A DNA stretch of 64,000 nt from Cyathus striatus. Lineage: Eukaryota > Basidiomycota > Agaricomycetes > Agaricales > Nidulariaceae. Location of the stretch: positions 310,001-374,000 of the forward strand of contig JAOVFP010000006.1 of NCBI GenBank assembly GCA_025738555.1, read 5' to 3'. The position numbers and the translations under genes are program-made. Below the pieces are notes generated by a model. The model had not been told where the DNA came from. It searched no databases and saw only the letters and a program-made list of their open reading frames with translations. Of the stretch, positions 1 to 10,560 are shown piece by piece (the first letter of the stretch is position 1; every line of letters begins with the position of its first letter).

Positions 1-807
1 ATAACTTTAATTGGACATTACATGCATTGCTTTTTATTCATACACAAAGAGTTATTCAAAAGCAAAATAAAAGACAAAACCAGAACATGAAAACACAACT
101 GCCAGGACAACAGATAAATGAAGAGGAAGTTGAAGCTAATGGAGTTGAAATTGATAGAGTTGACTAGGTTGTATATATATTTATAGAATTTAGTGTACAT
201 ATTTGTATGGGATAAATTTAACTGTTTTAAACTGCTTTACTTATACTCTCACCACCCAGTCTCAGCAACACCTACCAGCTTTTATTGCTTATGCCTTGCA
301 CTCTAAAAAGCCAGGTCAGTCAGTGTATAGTACATGCAGAGTGTTCAGGTAGAGTCCAGGATAAGTACATGTAAATCACAGGTAGTTGGTGAGTGTAGAG
401 TCCAGGTATAGTTCATGTAACAGACAGATAGCTAGTAAGTATAAAGAAATAAGGCCAGCAAGTGGCACAGCCTACTACCTCAGCAGTTTGACTAGTAAGA
501 GATATTGAATTAAAGGAACCATATGTTTCATATTGCCTGAGAATGAGAAGGGGAGCAGGGAGAAGGGGAATGAAAATTTTGTAGCTGACACTATGGAACT
601 ACCCCAAATAGCTTCGAGGCAATTCAAGTTGTAATTGCCACATTTACTGGAAAAAACCCATTTCAAAATTTAATTCCTGTTGTGCATTGAATTCAAACAT
701 CTTTTAATACTCAATTGATTAGTTGAACAAGCACTAGCTTAAACTATCTTGCCATTACATTGTGTAAGTGTAGTATACTTCACTGACATTTAAGGGGAGT
801 TGGTATA
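1..807. other. AT-rich stretch without a recognised gene
   Basis: No convincing coding region is seen; the short open frames have no recognisable motif. Between about 330 and 440 there are scattered, diverged copies of the CAGGTAGAGTCCAGGT-type minisatellite words that form the dense array at 1655-2440, so this may be the left flank of the same repeat element. A motif TGCTTTACTTATACTCTC near 234 vaguely resembles the terminal motif of the 8-bp-TSD elements found further right. Confidence 0.5.
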
Positions 808-1188
808 TTGTTTATAGCACATGAGAGAATGAATGGAAAAGTACTGAAACGAACAGTCAAAAGACAGCAATATCTTATCACACCAGCATATACATTCACT
901 GATTATCAATCACAGGGTCAAACCATTTCCAGCATATTAGTAGACATTGCAACCCCGGCATGCGGAAAACTAAGCTTGTTTCACCTTTACATGGCATTAT
1001 CAAGAAGCGCAGTGCAAGAAACAATTCGAATCCTTTGAGAGTTCAATGACAAAATCTTCCTCCAGGCACATGACCATGAATTGATTGAGGAAGACCATCT
1101 GGAAAGGCTGGACACCAAGACCAAAGTGCAATGGGAAACAATTGACAAACAGAGACAGACTGTACACTGCAGCAGTCATTCCCAGTGA
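808..1188 (+). pseudogene. Helitron-type PIF1-like helicase, C-terminal fragment, broken by one TGA
   Basis: This encodes the C-terminal end of a superfamily-1 helicase of the PIF1/Helitron type, an enzyme that unwinds DNA during rolling-circle transposition. The visible motifs are FTDYQSQGQT (helicase motif V-like) and LYMALSRS (motif VI-like), followed by a short tail. The frame stops at TGA 1036-1038. The same frame then continues for 49 codons with EFNDKIF, EEDHLERLD and KVQWE, which fit the tail expected of Helitron helicases, where an arginine would stand at the stop. A CGA to TGA change is therefore the likely cause. Everything upstream of the last helicase motifs (Rep domain, Walker A and B) is missing. 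The piece is flanked by minisatellite DNA on both sides. It is a dead remnant, and helicase family membership is fairly certain. Confidence 0.8.
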
Positions 1189-1654
1189 GCTCAAAGAAAA
1201 ATTATTGAGTAAGGCCAAAACAACAGACAGTGTATGAAGCACCAAGAAAGAGATCCATCAATGAATGGCCTAATTACCATTCTTTATGTAGTTATTGAAC
1301 GAAGTGTAGTTGCAGACAAGCAAAAACAGACATGTATACAGTTAGCACTGTAGCAATGTCAAACAACCAAAAGAGCATGCAACATGATCTAGAAATCCAC
1401 GAAACAAATGAACAAAAGAAAGCTGGTAGACAAATTGTGAGTAATTAGCATACATGGATTCACTAACAGACATACTTTCTCAGAGAAGCATGACAAAAAC
1501 AAGAGGGATGATGATAGGGGGGCAAAAGGATCTGAGATGAGTGAATTTCGTCAGTGGTCACAGGATTGTCACAGGGCTCCAGCCAATCAAGTTGGGATCC
1601 CTTCATGAACCTGTAAATTGCATTATAGGGAAATCAGACATCCCTATAACCCAA
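1189..1654. other. No gene seen between Helitron remnant and minisatellite
   Basis: AT-rich sequence with no open frame of note. It may be the 3' flank of the Helitron remnant, but I could not identify the expected terminal hairpin and CTRR end. Confidence 0.4.
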
Positions 1655-2440
1655 CTACCTTAAAAGGTAGTGGGAATAAAGTCCAGGTACAGTCCAAGTA
1701 CAATCCATGTAAGAGACAAGTACCTGGTAAGTGTAAAGTTCAGGTAGAGTCCAGGTGGAGTCTAGGTAGAGTACATGTAAGAGACAAGTACCTGGTAAGT
1801 GTAAAATCCAGGTAGAGTCCAGGTAGAGTCCAGGTAGAGTCCAAGTAGAGTTCATGTAAGAGACAGGTATCTGGTAAGTGTAAAGTTCAGGTAGAGTCCA
1901 GGTAGAGTCCAGGTAGAGTCCATGTAAGAGACAGGTAGAGTCTAGGTGGAGTCCAGGTAGAGTCCATGTAAGAGAAAGGTATCTGGCAAGTGTAAAGTCC
2001 AAATAGAGTCCAGGTGGAGTCCAGGTAGAGTCCATGTAAGAGACAGGTACCTGGTAAGTGTAAAGTTCAGGTAGAGTCCAGGTAAGAGACAGGTACCTGG
2101 TAAGTGTAAAGTCCAGGTAGAGTCCAGGTGGAGTCCAGGTAGAGTCCATGTAAGAGACAGATACCTGGTAAGTGTAAAGTTCAGGTAGAGTCCAGGTGGA
2201 GTTCAGGTAGAGTCCATGTAAGAGACAGGTACCTGGTATGTGTAAAGTTCAGGTAGAGTCCAGGTAAGAGACAGGTACCTGGTATGTGTAAAGTCCAGGT
2301 AGAGTTCATGTGGAGTTCAGGTAGAGTCCAGGTGGAGCCCAGGTAGAGTTCAGGTAGAGTCCAGGTAGAGTCCATGTAAGAGACAGGTGCCTTGCAAGTA
2401 TAAAGTTCAGGTAGAGTCCAGGTAGTTGGTTCTAACTGAA
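1655..2440. repeat. Minisatellite array of CAGGTACCTGG / GTAGAGTCCAGG units
   Basis: An irregular tandem array is built from two words: GTAAGAGACAGGTACCTGG followed by TAAGTGTAAAGT, and one to four copies of CAGGTAGAGTC or CAGGTGGAGTC. The higher-order period varies because the short word is present in variable number. CAGGTACCTG is a perfect 10-bp palindrome. Long open frames on the minus strand rich in D-S-T-W-T-L-P are artefacts of the repeat, not genes. Confidence 0.9.
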
Positions 2441-2569
2441 GTCCACCTGAAGTTTACTAGAGTTCACCTGTAGTCCAGTAGAGTCCAGTAGAGTCCACCT
2501 AGAGTCCAGAAGTCTACCTGAAGTCCACCTGAAGTCCACCTGATCTCGTGGAGGAGTGCAATATACTGT
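2441..2569. repeat. Inverted-word block ending in a TIR-like motif
   Basis: Here the word orientation flips: GAAGTCCACCTGAAGTCCAC replaces the forward words of the array to the left. The block ends in GGAGGAGTGCAATATACTG, which resembles the right end (GGGGGAGTGTAAATTACTG) of the 8-bp-TSD elements at 3686-4682 and 23177-23389. It is possibly the right terminus of a related but diverged element; no matching target duplication was found. Confidence 0.4.
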
Positions 2570-3243
2570 ATTTAAATAGATACTCTAGAAGGTAGAAAGG
2601 TAAGCAGATTCACACCTTTCTTGCCCAGGTACAATAGGTATTGGGTAGTGGTTTAGGTCTTATTTGTTTCAAAGAATATATTGTTTTGGTTCGCATTTTG
2701 GGTATATTTTGGAAAGAATTGAAGTTCTGAGACTCCAGAGAGAGCCTAGGACTTAGTTATTTCAATAAAGTAGTTTCATAAGAGTAAAGGGTTGCTCTTG
2801 TTTCGGTTTTCTAAGAAGTTGTACTAGCAAAGGGCTGTTAAGTCACTTCTACAAAGTTTGGAGTAGTACAAGGGTGTATTACTTGAATTATACAATAAAT
2901 TCATATTGTATTTCGTTTCAAAGGCTTCTCAAACGATTTAAACTTGCATAAGACAATAAGAAGGAACACCCACCTTTCCCACAACTCGCACTTAAAGAGT
3001 CTTGTGAATTTTATAGTGAAGTAAGTTGCAAACATAGAGCCAATTTCACTACTAGAACACAAGTACCCCTTTTCAATGTTCCTGCCATACTCATTTGCTC
3101 TTTGCTCTCCTCTGGCTGCTCATTCTTTTGGTTGATTGGCTGTATTACTATGTGCCTGACTCCCTATGCTTGCTTGGCTCTCCTTGGCTTTTGTCTATTT
3201 TCCACTTAATCAGACTTAAATTCAAGAATTTTCACTAATTTAG
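2570..3243. other. Non-coding stretch, no gene seen
   Basis: AT-rich DNA without a supported gene. Its right end carries a plausible intron end (CTAAT branch-like sequence followed by TTTAG at 3239-3243) for the coding block that starts at 3244. Confidence 0.4.
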
Positions 3244-3605
3244 CTGTTGAGGTTTTTCCTGATGGGGTTTGTGACAGCATTGTGAGAGAGCAACTTTTGG
3301 AAGATGACTCAGATTCAGCAGGGGACATGGACTCAGATGCAAGTTCCAATTCAGACACACCAGTAAAAAACTCATTGAGAAAAGAGAAGAAGGCAAGGAA
3401 GGAAGAGTTAAAGCTGACAAACATATTGCAGCTACCTGTCAAGAAGGAGACCCCTGAGGTCAACATCAAGAAGGAAGTGGCAGGTGCAGTTACCCTGGGA
3501 ATGAGTGTGCTGACAAAAGTGATATGCAGGTTAAATAAATTGCAATGTACTTTAAATCTTCATGTTCTTAACTTACAAGAACTTGCTGCTGAGTATGTTA
3601 GATAA
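3244..3605 (+). CDS. Putative exon of an acidic/lysine-rich protein, unknown
   Basis: The frame opens behind a possible splice acceptor (TTTAG) and runs about 120 codons to a stop at 3603-3605. The product has an acidic Ser/Asp stretch (DDSDSAGDMDSDASSNSD) followed by a Lys/Glu-rich segment (LRKEKKARKEELK). Such charged disordered segments are common in chromatin or transcription proteins and also in transposon accessory proteins, and no domain is recognised. A GT-AG pair at roughly 3529-3579 could be a further intron. The 8-bp-TSD element begins 81 bp downstream. Coding character is plausible from composition only; it could be a remnant. Confidence 0.3.
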
Positions 3606-3685
3606 TGGGCTAAAATGGGAGGGATCAAGGTCCTGGGCTGCCTCCTAAATAACATACTAAGGGATAATAATATATATAAAAAACT

Positions 3686-4682
3686 GAGCTCTTTACACTT
3701 AGCCATGTGTTCTGTACAGATCCATGTGGAATCCATATGGAATTTTCGGAATCTGTGCGGAATCTGCACAGATTTTTTTCATTTTGGCAGAGGTTTTTTT
3801 GGGTCTGTACAGATTCCGCACAGATTCCAAAAATTCCATATGGATTACACAGAATTCCTCGGAATTCCGCATTACAGACCTGAAAATTCTGTACAGAATT
3901 TTATTATACTTATTTCCTTGTATGTGACACTCTGCATTAAGCATAACACTAGGTGTTGAGTGTGATACTAGGTGTTGAGTGTGACACTATACGTTAAATG
4001 TGACACTATAAGCGTGACACTAGGTGTTGAGTGTGATACTAGGTGTTGAGTGTGACACTATATGTTAAATGTGACACTATAAGTGTGATACTAGGTGTTG
4101 AGTGTGACACTATACATTAAATGTGACACTATAAGCATGATACTAGGTATTGAGTGTGACTAAGCGTGACACTAAGTGTTGAGTGTGACACTATACATTA
4201 AACATGACACTATGCATTAAGTGTGACACTAAGTGTTGAGTGTGACACTATGCATTAAGTGTGACACTAAGCATTGAGTGTGACACTATGCATTAAGTGT
4301 GACACTACATTAAACATAACACTATGCATTAAGCATAACACTAAGTGATGAGTGTGACACTCTGCATTAAGCGTGACACTAAGTGTTGAGTGTGACACTA
4401 TACATTAAGCATAACACTATGCATTAAGTGTGATACTATGCATTGAGAATGATACTATATATTGAGTGTATCATGGATTTTGTATAGTGTGACACTTTTC
4501 ACATAGGGTTACACTTGACATGTGTGACAAGGCAGCAATGCATAAATCCACACAGAATCCATATAGAATAATCACCTCTAATAATAATAATAGCTACTAT
4601 ATAAATTCTGTATGGTATCTATAATGGTCTGTACAGGTCTGTACGGATCCGTACAGACCTCCTGGGGGAGTGTAAATTACTG
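3686..4682 (+). mobile_element. Non-autonomous TIR element A, 997 bp, 8-bp TSD AAAAAACT
   Basis: The left end is GAGCTCTTTACACTTAGCC and the right end reads, in reverse complement, CAGTAATTTACACTCCCCC. AAAAAACT lies directly on both sides (3678-3685 and 4683-4690), a perfect 8-bp target duplication. The ends are rich in self-complementary words such as CTGTACAG, CCATATGG and GGAATTCC. The middle (about 3945-4490) is an array of about 19-bp units of the type GTGTGACACTAAGTGTTGA. No transposase is encoded. The right 130 bp match the block at 23177-23389 next to the KDZ transposase gene, so that enzyme family is the likely mobiliser. Confidence 0.9.
3945..4490. repeat. 19-bp GTGTGACACT tandem array inside element A
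   Basis: Degenerate tandem units have the consensus GTGTGACACTAtgcATTAA or GTGTGACACTAgGTGTTGA. The same unit recurs, inverted, in element B (about 6065-6870) and in a related form in element D (about 20410-20995). Each unit contains TGTGACA, the word also seen in the large arrays at 11.3, 13.0, 25.9 and 27.6 kb. Confidence 0.9.
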
Positions 4683-4690
4683 AAAAAACT

Positions 4691-5378
4691 ATGCAAAGTC
4701 ACTCTGTCCCAGTGTTGCAATTATAAAAAACCTTTTAAACAAATACTTACTCATTTCATTCATTTTCATTTACCTTGCAATACTCTGCACAAAATATCTA
4801 CAAAGAATCCCCATAATGAAATTGAATGAACTTAGAAATAAAATGGGAATGAAGTGAAATGATGACTTACAGAGAACCCAAGCTCTTACAAGGCCAGCTC
4901 CCATAGTAAGGCTCCAACCATATAGTATATGGACTGTATATGTATATATATATAATGGACAATACTGGATATACCATAAATATACATTATATAAATCTTA
5001 TATACAGTTTCATTTTTTTTATCAGAGCATGACCAATCCAAATTGACACTGCAATCTGATGTTGAACAGTGAGCAGGGCATAAAGAATTAGCAGAAATCT
5101 GCAATATTGGTAAGCTGAAGCCGCAACCAATTAAATCACATTGTACACATGTACCAATGAAATGCTAAGAGGAATGAGTAAGCAAATGGGCCATGGTCCA
5201 TGGCAGCAATAGAACAAGTAGAGTGTCTGATGAGTGTGGGGTATTCAGCCCCCTTCCCCCAGCTTTCAACTGTCATCATGTCTTCTGCTACACTGCATAT
5301 CATTCACAAGTATGTTGAAAGCTGTCTCACCTTATACTACTACTCCCAGGCTCAGTTCCCTATGCTAAAAAGGACAGA
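4691..5378. other. Spacer between elements A and B, no clear gene
   Basis: AT-rich with a short (TATA)n-like stretch near 4935-4995. A 60-codon frame at 5200-5382 on the plus strand has no recognisable motif. It overlaps the next frame by 4 bp and could be a frame-shifted upstream part of it. Confidence 0.3.
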
Positions 5379-5666
5379 ATGATTCAGAAGGTGTTCAAAT
5401 CCATTCCAGTTCCATCCTCCTTGGGGTTGAGCAAGAATTTGGAGCTTCATTGGCAAGTTTTCAGCCAAAGGATGGATATTCTTTTTGGAGAGAATATGTG
5501 CAATAGTGATGGAGGACTATTCTATCTCCAATGTGGTCCATTTGGAATAGATGCTGTTCTTGAGTATGTTTGCACTGCAGTAGAAACAAGAAAGTTGCCT
5601 TTGGATATTGTGGCAATTAAAGTGAAATGGCTGGTTGATGGGGTTGAGGAATTAACATATGAATGA
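5379..5666 (+). CDS. Unrecognised 95-codon open frame, possible gene remnant
   Basis: The frame has ordinary amino-acid composition with Trp, Cys and Phe well spread (LELHWQVFSQRMDILFG, GGLFYLQCGPFGIDAVLEYV), unlike the repeat artefacts nearby. This suggests a piece of a former gene. The upstream frame at 5200-5382 (ending with QFPMLKRTE) may belong to it through a frameshift or small intron. No family is recognised. It sits in the interval between two inverted 8-bp-TSD elements and could be cargo or host sequence trapped between them. Confidence 0.3.
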   Translation: MIQKVFKSIPVPSSLGLSKNLELHWQVFSQRMDILFGENMCNSDGGLFYLQCGPFGIDAVLEYVCTAVETRKLPLDIVAIKVKWLVDGVEELTYE

Positions 5667-5854
5667 GTTTTATACTGTATAGATTGTTGGATAATTATCT
5701 TGAGATGTTATGTCAGAAAAAGCGAAAGTGGATAATTTGAATGATCCTTATCATGGTGAAAGGTATGTATACCTCATGATGTTCCTTTCTAATAAAACTG
5801 ATCAGTTGCTTCATAATGAAGTACTGTAATTCATTTCCTACCATTGCCAGAATG

Positions 5855-7132
5855 CAGTAATTTACACTCCCCCAAGAGGTCTGTACAGATCTGTATGGAT
5901 CTGCACAGATCCATACAGAATCTGTGCAGATCCATACAGACCTGTACAGACTTGTATAGATACCATACAGAATTTATATAGTGGCTATTATTATTATTAG
6001 AGGTGATTATTCTATATGGATTCCATACATATTCTGCATGGATTCTGTGTGGATTCATGCATTGCTGCCTTGTCACAGGTGTCAAGTGTGACACTACACA
6101 AAATCTGTGATACACTAAATATATAGTATTATGCTCAATGCATAGTGTCATGCTTAATGTATAGTATCACACTCAATACATAGTGTCACACTCAACACTT
6201 AGTGTCATGCTTAATGTATAGTGTCACACTCAACACTTAGTATCACACTTAATGTATAGTTTCATGCTTAATGCATAGTGTCACACTCAATACTTAGTAT
6301 CACACTTAATGTATAGTGTCATGCTTAATGCAGAGTGTCACACTCAACACTTAGTATCATGCTTAACACTTAGTGTCACACTCAACCCTTAGTGTCACAC
6401 TCAATGCTTAGTGTCACACTCAACACTTAGTGTCATGCTCAACCCTTAGTGTCACGCTTAATGCAGAGTGTCACACTCAACCCTTAGTGTCACACTCAAC
6501 ACTTAGTATCACGCTTAACCCTTAGTGTCACACTCAACCCTTAGTGTCACACTCAACACTTAGTGTCACGCTTAACCCTTAGTATCACACTCATTGCTTA
6601 GTGTCACACTCAACACTTAGTGTCATGCTTAACCCTTAGTATCATGCTCAACACTTAGTGTCACGCTCAACCCTTAGTGTCATGCTTAATGCAGAGTGTC
6701 ACACTCAACACTTAGTATCATGCTTAACACTTAGTGTCACACTCAATGCTTAGTGTCACACTCAACCCTTAGTGTCACACTCAACCTTTAGTGTCACACT
6801 CAATGCATAGTGTCACGCTTAAACCTTAGTGTCACACTTAATGCAGAGTGTCACACTTAGTGCTTAGTATCACACAATTTTCTATTCTAATTTTCCATAA
6901 GGAAATAAGTATAATAAGATTCTGTACAGAATTTTTCAGGTCTGTAATGCAGAATCTGCAGAATCTGCATGGAATTTTTGATTCTGTGTGGAATCTGTGC
7001 AGAATCTGTACAGACCCAAAAAAACCTCTGCCAAAAAGAAAAAAATCTGTGCAGATTCTGCACAAATTCCGAAAATTCTGTATGGATTCCACATGGATCC
7101 ATACAGAACACCTGGCTAAGTGTAAAGAGCTT
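5855..7132 (-). mobile_element. Non-autonomous TIR element B, inverted relative to A, about 1.28 kb
   Basis: The element reads as a reverse-oriented relative of element A. Its left edge is CAGTAATTTACACTCCCCC and its right edge is GGCTAAGTGTAAAGAGCT. The subterminal words (CTGTACAG, CCATACAG, CAGAATCTGCAC) and the internal 19-bp TGTCACACTCAAC array (about 6065-6870) are shared. The right edge is inserted in a gypsy reverse-transcriptase frame: pol reads FLGFA, then the element begins. The 8 bp at the gypsy side are GCAAACCC and at the other side CCAGAATG, so the target duplication is not kept. A deletion or recombination must have removed the other gypsy half. Confidence 0.8.
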
Positions 7133-8385
7133 GCAAACCCAAGGAAAGACTGAATGTCTTTAACCTTCTTAGGCTCAGGCCAATCCCTAATGGTTTGGAC
7201 TTTATCCTGGGACATAGTGAGGCTGCCTGGAGAAAGGACATAACCCAGATACTCAACAGATTCAGTGTGAAATTCACACTTGTCCGCCCAGGCATAGAGC
7301 CCATGTTGGCATAAACACTTGAGAACTTCTTTAATATGCCATTTGTGCTCCTCGAGACTATTGGAGTAGATTAGTATATCGTCAAGGTAGACTGTAACAC
7401 ACACATTGAGCATGTCCTTGAAGATGTTGTTCATGAAACATTGGAAAGCCACAGGTGCATTGGTGAGTCCAAATGGCATCACTAGCCATTCAAATAAGCC
7501 ATAGTGAGTATGAAAAGCAGTCTTCCACTCATCTCCATCAGCGATGTGGACTAAGTGGTAAGTGTGGCAGAGATTGATCTTAGTGTAGATTCTAGCCTTG
7601 TGAGGAGAGTCAAGGAGGTCAGAAATAAGGGGAAGGGGATATTGATCCTTTTTGGAGATTGCATTGAGCCCACAGAAATTGACACAGAGTCAAAGGGATC
7701 CATCCTTCTTCCGGACAAAGAGCACTGGTGCTCTGTGTGGAGAACAAGAAGGGTGGATGAAGCCAATCCAGAGATGTTCATTGATGAACTCTCATAGAGA
7801 GGCCAACTCAGACTGCGAGAGTGAATACACAGTTCTGACTGGAGGAGATGTACCTTCCTCCAAGTTGATCCGGAGATTGTAAGGGCAATGCAGAGCAAGA
7901 GTGTCTGCTCGTGTTTTGCTGAAGATGTCAGCAAACTCATGATATTCTGGAGGAATATTGGAGAGGTCCATGGCTTCTGCAGCCATGGCAGTGGCAGAAG
8001 CTGAAACTATGGCACTGACTTGTATCCTAAACATCTGCGAGCCAGCAAGCTTACTAGCCTGTAGAAAAGCTGCAGCATTTATGAGTGAGATACTAGGAGG
8101 TGGACTATTGTCTGATGGAGGAACAGAAGACGAAGCTGGTGATGGAGGGGTTTGCAAGGAGGCAGAAGCCTTCAGAGCAGGTGTCGACAAAGATGGAGAA
8201 GATTCTCCTAGAACCAGGGTTTGGAAGCCAAGTATATGTCTCTCAGTCCAGTCAATCAACAGATTGTATTGGGAGAGCCAGTTAAATCCTAATACCATGG
8301 AGCAGGAAGAATCGAGCAGAGTTACATAGAAATCAATATCCATGCATTCACCAGTAGGAAACATTACAGATGTTACGTACCGATT
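7133..8385 (-). pseudogene. Ty3/gypsy pol fragment: protease end plus reverse transcriptase
   Basis: Reading on the minus strand, the fragment starts with the end of an aspartic-protease-like segment (SSCSMVLGFNWLSQYNLLIDW). A Ser/Pro-rich linker follows, then a reverse transcriptase copying LTR-retrotransposon RNA into DNA ([42 protein letters not shown]). TGA stops at 7792-7794 and 7690-7692 replace expected arginines (SL-R-EF and SL-R-LC). The first catalytic Asp is lost: KINLCHTYH stands where KIDLRxxYH is expected. All these are CpG-type transitions. The frame ends at FLGFA where element B is inserted. RNase H and integrase are missing here, and no LTR was recognised at the 8.4-kb end. 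It is a dead fragment. Confidence 0.9.
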
Positions 8386-8910
8386 CCCTTCCTACTGGGA
8401 AACGAATGTGAAGACGCCCAGAAGGCACAGGAGAACTATAACAGAAACCCGAAGTGAGTATGGGTATGGGTATGGGAATGGAAGTGGGAGTGCAGAAGTG
8501 AACCGTGGCTTCAGCATATGTGCTGTGCTGCCTGGATATCCCCAGGGAATGGTTCTTATTTCGAGGAAGACAATATTCAACAGAGGAAGATGTTCCAGAG
8601 TATAAGAGAGGACTTCGCCACTACACTAGGCAGTGGGAGGGAAACCCAAAGGAAAACCCGGAGCGGGTTTCGGAACTTAGAAGTAGGAAGAAGTGTATGA
8701 GGTTTATACAAATACTGAAGACTACCTAGTACATCTGGAAGGCTATTTATATGTACTAGTAAGACATAGTTACAAATCTGGAGACTGAATGCTAAGTGTA
8801 AGTAAACGAAATAAAGACTGGGCAAAGAGGAGTAGTGGCGCAAATGATGTGCTCAGAATGAAGAATAAGAAACTAAACTACATTGACCATAATGAAATGT
8901 ACAAGTGCAT
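8386..8910. other. Non-coding stretch with a short (TATGGG)n run
   Basis: Several overlapping short frames exist but none has recognisable motifs. A small GTATGG/GGGAAT microsatellite lies at about 8456-8490. This may be gag-side or flanking sequence of the gypsy fragment, which cannot be decided by eye. Confidence 0.35.
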
Positions 8911-8984
8911 AAGTGTCAGCCAATTTGGATCATAAAAAGCCCAGGTTTTATGAAAAAGTGATCACAAAATTCCTGACTTTCATG

Positions 8985-9419
8985 ATCACTGCTAAAATCT
9001 AATGGTATTCATTATTATTAATGAATGTATGAGTGATCAAAGGTGATCATTGAATGTTATAATAGTGTATAATGATGGATATTAAAGGGCATATTGACTA
9101 CTAATGAATACTAATGAATGTGAAAGTGATCATAAGTGATTATGATATGATATAATGGTGTATTATAGTGTGTAATGACTACTAGTGAATACTAATGGAT
9201 GTGTAAGTGATCATAAGTGATCATGGTATATTGTAATAGCATATTATAGTGCATAATAACTACTGGTGAATACTAATGGATGTGGAAGTGATCATAAGTG
9301 ATCATGGTATAGTATAATAGTGTATTATAGTGTGTAATGACTACTAGTGAATACTAATGGATGTGTAAGCGATCATAAGTGATCATGGTATGTTGTAATA
9401 GCATATTATAGTGCATAAT
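8985..9419. repeat. 81-bp tandem array (left part) of the family-1 element
   Basis: The unit begins GTGATCATAAGTGATCATGG and contains TTGTAATAGCATATTATAG and GACTACTGGTGAATACTAA; the spacing between successive units is about 81 bp. It continues at 10923-11310 on the other side of the inserted element C. TGATCA is self-complementary. Confidence 0.9.
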
Positions 9420-9808
9420 GACTACTGGAGCTCTTTACGCTCCCCCCCCCCTTACACGTGAATTTCACATGAAATTCACATGAATTGGTGAAGTTCATGT
9501 GAAGTTCATGTGAAATTTAGGTGAACTTTTTTGCATTATTTTTGCTGAATTTCAGTGAGAACACTGCTAATAATTTCACCTGAATTTCACATGAATTTCA
9601 CATGAACTTCACCAATTCATGTGAATTCAGGTGAATAATTCACTTGATCTTCACATGAAATTTTTCACCAAATTTTCATGTCACTTGGTGAAGTTCACGT
9701 AAATTTCACCAGAAATTCACATGGAGCTTATACAATAGTAATGAGCTTCAATTGTATTTCATGGTGTTGCTTACTAATAATAATAAAAAATGTACATAGT
9801 AAATAATG

Positions 9809-9897
9809 ACTCCAGTCAGAATTGAACCAACAGCCTCCGAGTGATGACTAATAGTTTTTCCCACAGTTCAGCAATTAACCACTACACCATAAGAACT
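9809..9897 (-). tRNA. tRNA-like sequence, probably a pseudo-tRNA or SINE-like head
   Basis: On the minus strand the sequence contains TGGTGTAGTGG, which fits the pol III A box (TRGYNNARNGG). About 45 bases later comes GGTTCAATTCT, which fits a B box. The total is roughly 88 nt, as in a tRNA with an intron or long variable arm. Acceptor-stem pairing is poor and I cannot place a clean anticodon stem, so a functional tRNA is unlikely. It sits inside transposable element C. Confidence 0.4.
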
Positions 9898-10034
9898 TGT
9901 ATAGAAGAGTTATTTCCCACACTATATACCCCTATCAACCCTCCGCTTTCTAATACTTTGTCACATGATTGACATATCACATGACCAAAACACGTCGCAC
10001 CATTGTTGATTCTTGCTTCTTGCCACATCACTAT

Positions 10035-10560
10035 CATTCACTCCCTTCTCCCCTCCCTCTCCCCCCTCCCTCTCCCCCCTCTCTCCTTCCTCCCTTCCAC
10101 TCTTTTATCCTTCCACCCTTATTCCTCCCCTATTTCACTCCTTCCCTCCTCCTCTTTCTCTATCAAGAACCAATACAGTAACAACAAGAGTGCAGGAAAG
10201 CGGGAGGCGCACAGCGAGCGCGAGGGGCGGGATGGCGGGGCGGGAGGGGCGGGATAGCGAGCGCGTTAGAGCGCACAACGAGCACAGGGAGCGGAATAGC
10301 GAGCGGGGGGCGGGATAGCGAGCGGAAGGGCGGGATAACGAGCGGGATGGGGTGCACAGCGAGCGGGATGGGGCGCACAGCGAGCGGAAGGGCGGGGATA
10401 GCGAGTAGGAAGGGGTGTGCAGCGAGCGGAGGGGCGGGGATAGCGAGTAGGATGAGGCGCGCATTGAGCGGAGGGGCGGGATAGCGAGCGGGATGAGGCG
10501 CACAGCGAGCGGAGGAGCGGGAGGCGTGGGAAAGCAGGGGATGGGACATCGAGTGCAAGG
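10035..10560. repeat. Pyrimidine tract followed by G-rich GCGAGCGG minisatellite
   Basis: About 10035-10165 is almost pure C/T on the plus strand (repeats of CTCCCTCTCCCC). From 10195 to about 10560 there is a GC-rich array of AGCGAGCGG, GGGCGGGATA and GGGGCGCACA words, with many GGGG runs. It is strikingly GC-rich in an AT-rich neighbourhood. Long frames here are repeat artefacts. Confidence 0.8.

Noticed and set aside
1655..2375. Long minus-strand frames rich in DSTWTLP
   Set aside because: They follow exactly the minisatellite words; no start context, and composition is dictated by the repeat.
3686..7132. Elements A and B as the two arms of one composite transposon
   Set aside because: Element A has its own perfect 8-bp duplication, and the outer flank of B (GCAAACCC) does not match the outer flank of A.
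9809..9897. Functional tRNA gene
   Set aside because: A and B boxes are present but the acceptor stem pairs poorly and no clean anticodon arm could be placed; kept only as tRNA-like.
10135..10558. Long Ser/Pro/Arg frames on the minus strand
   Set aside because: They cover the G-rich minisatellite in two frames at once and show only repeat-driven composition.
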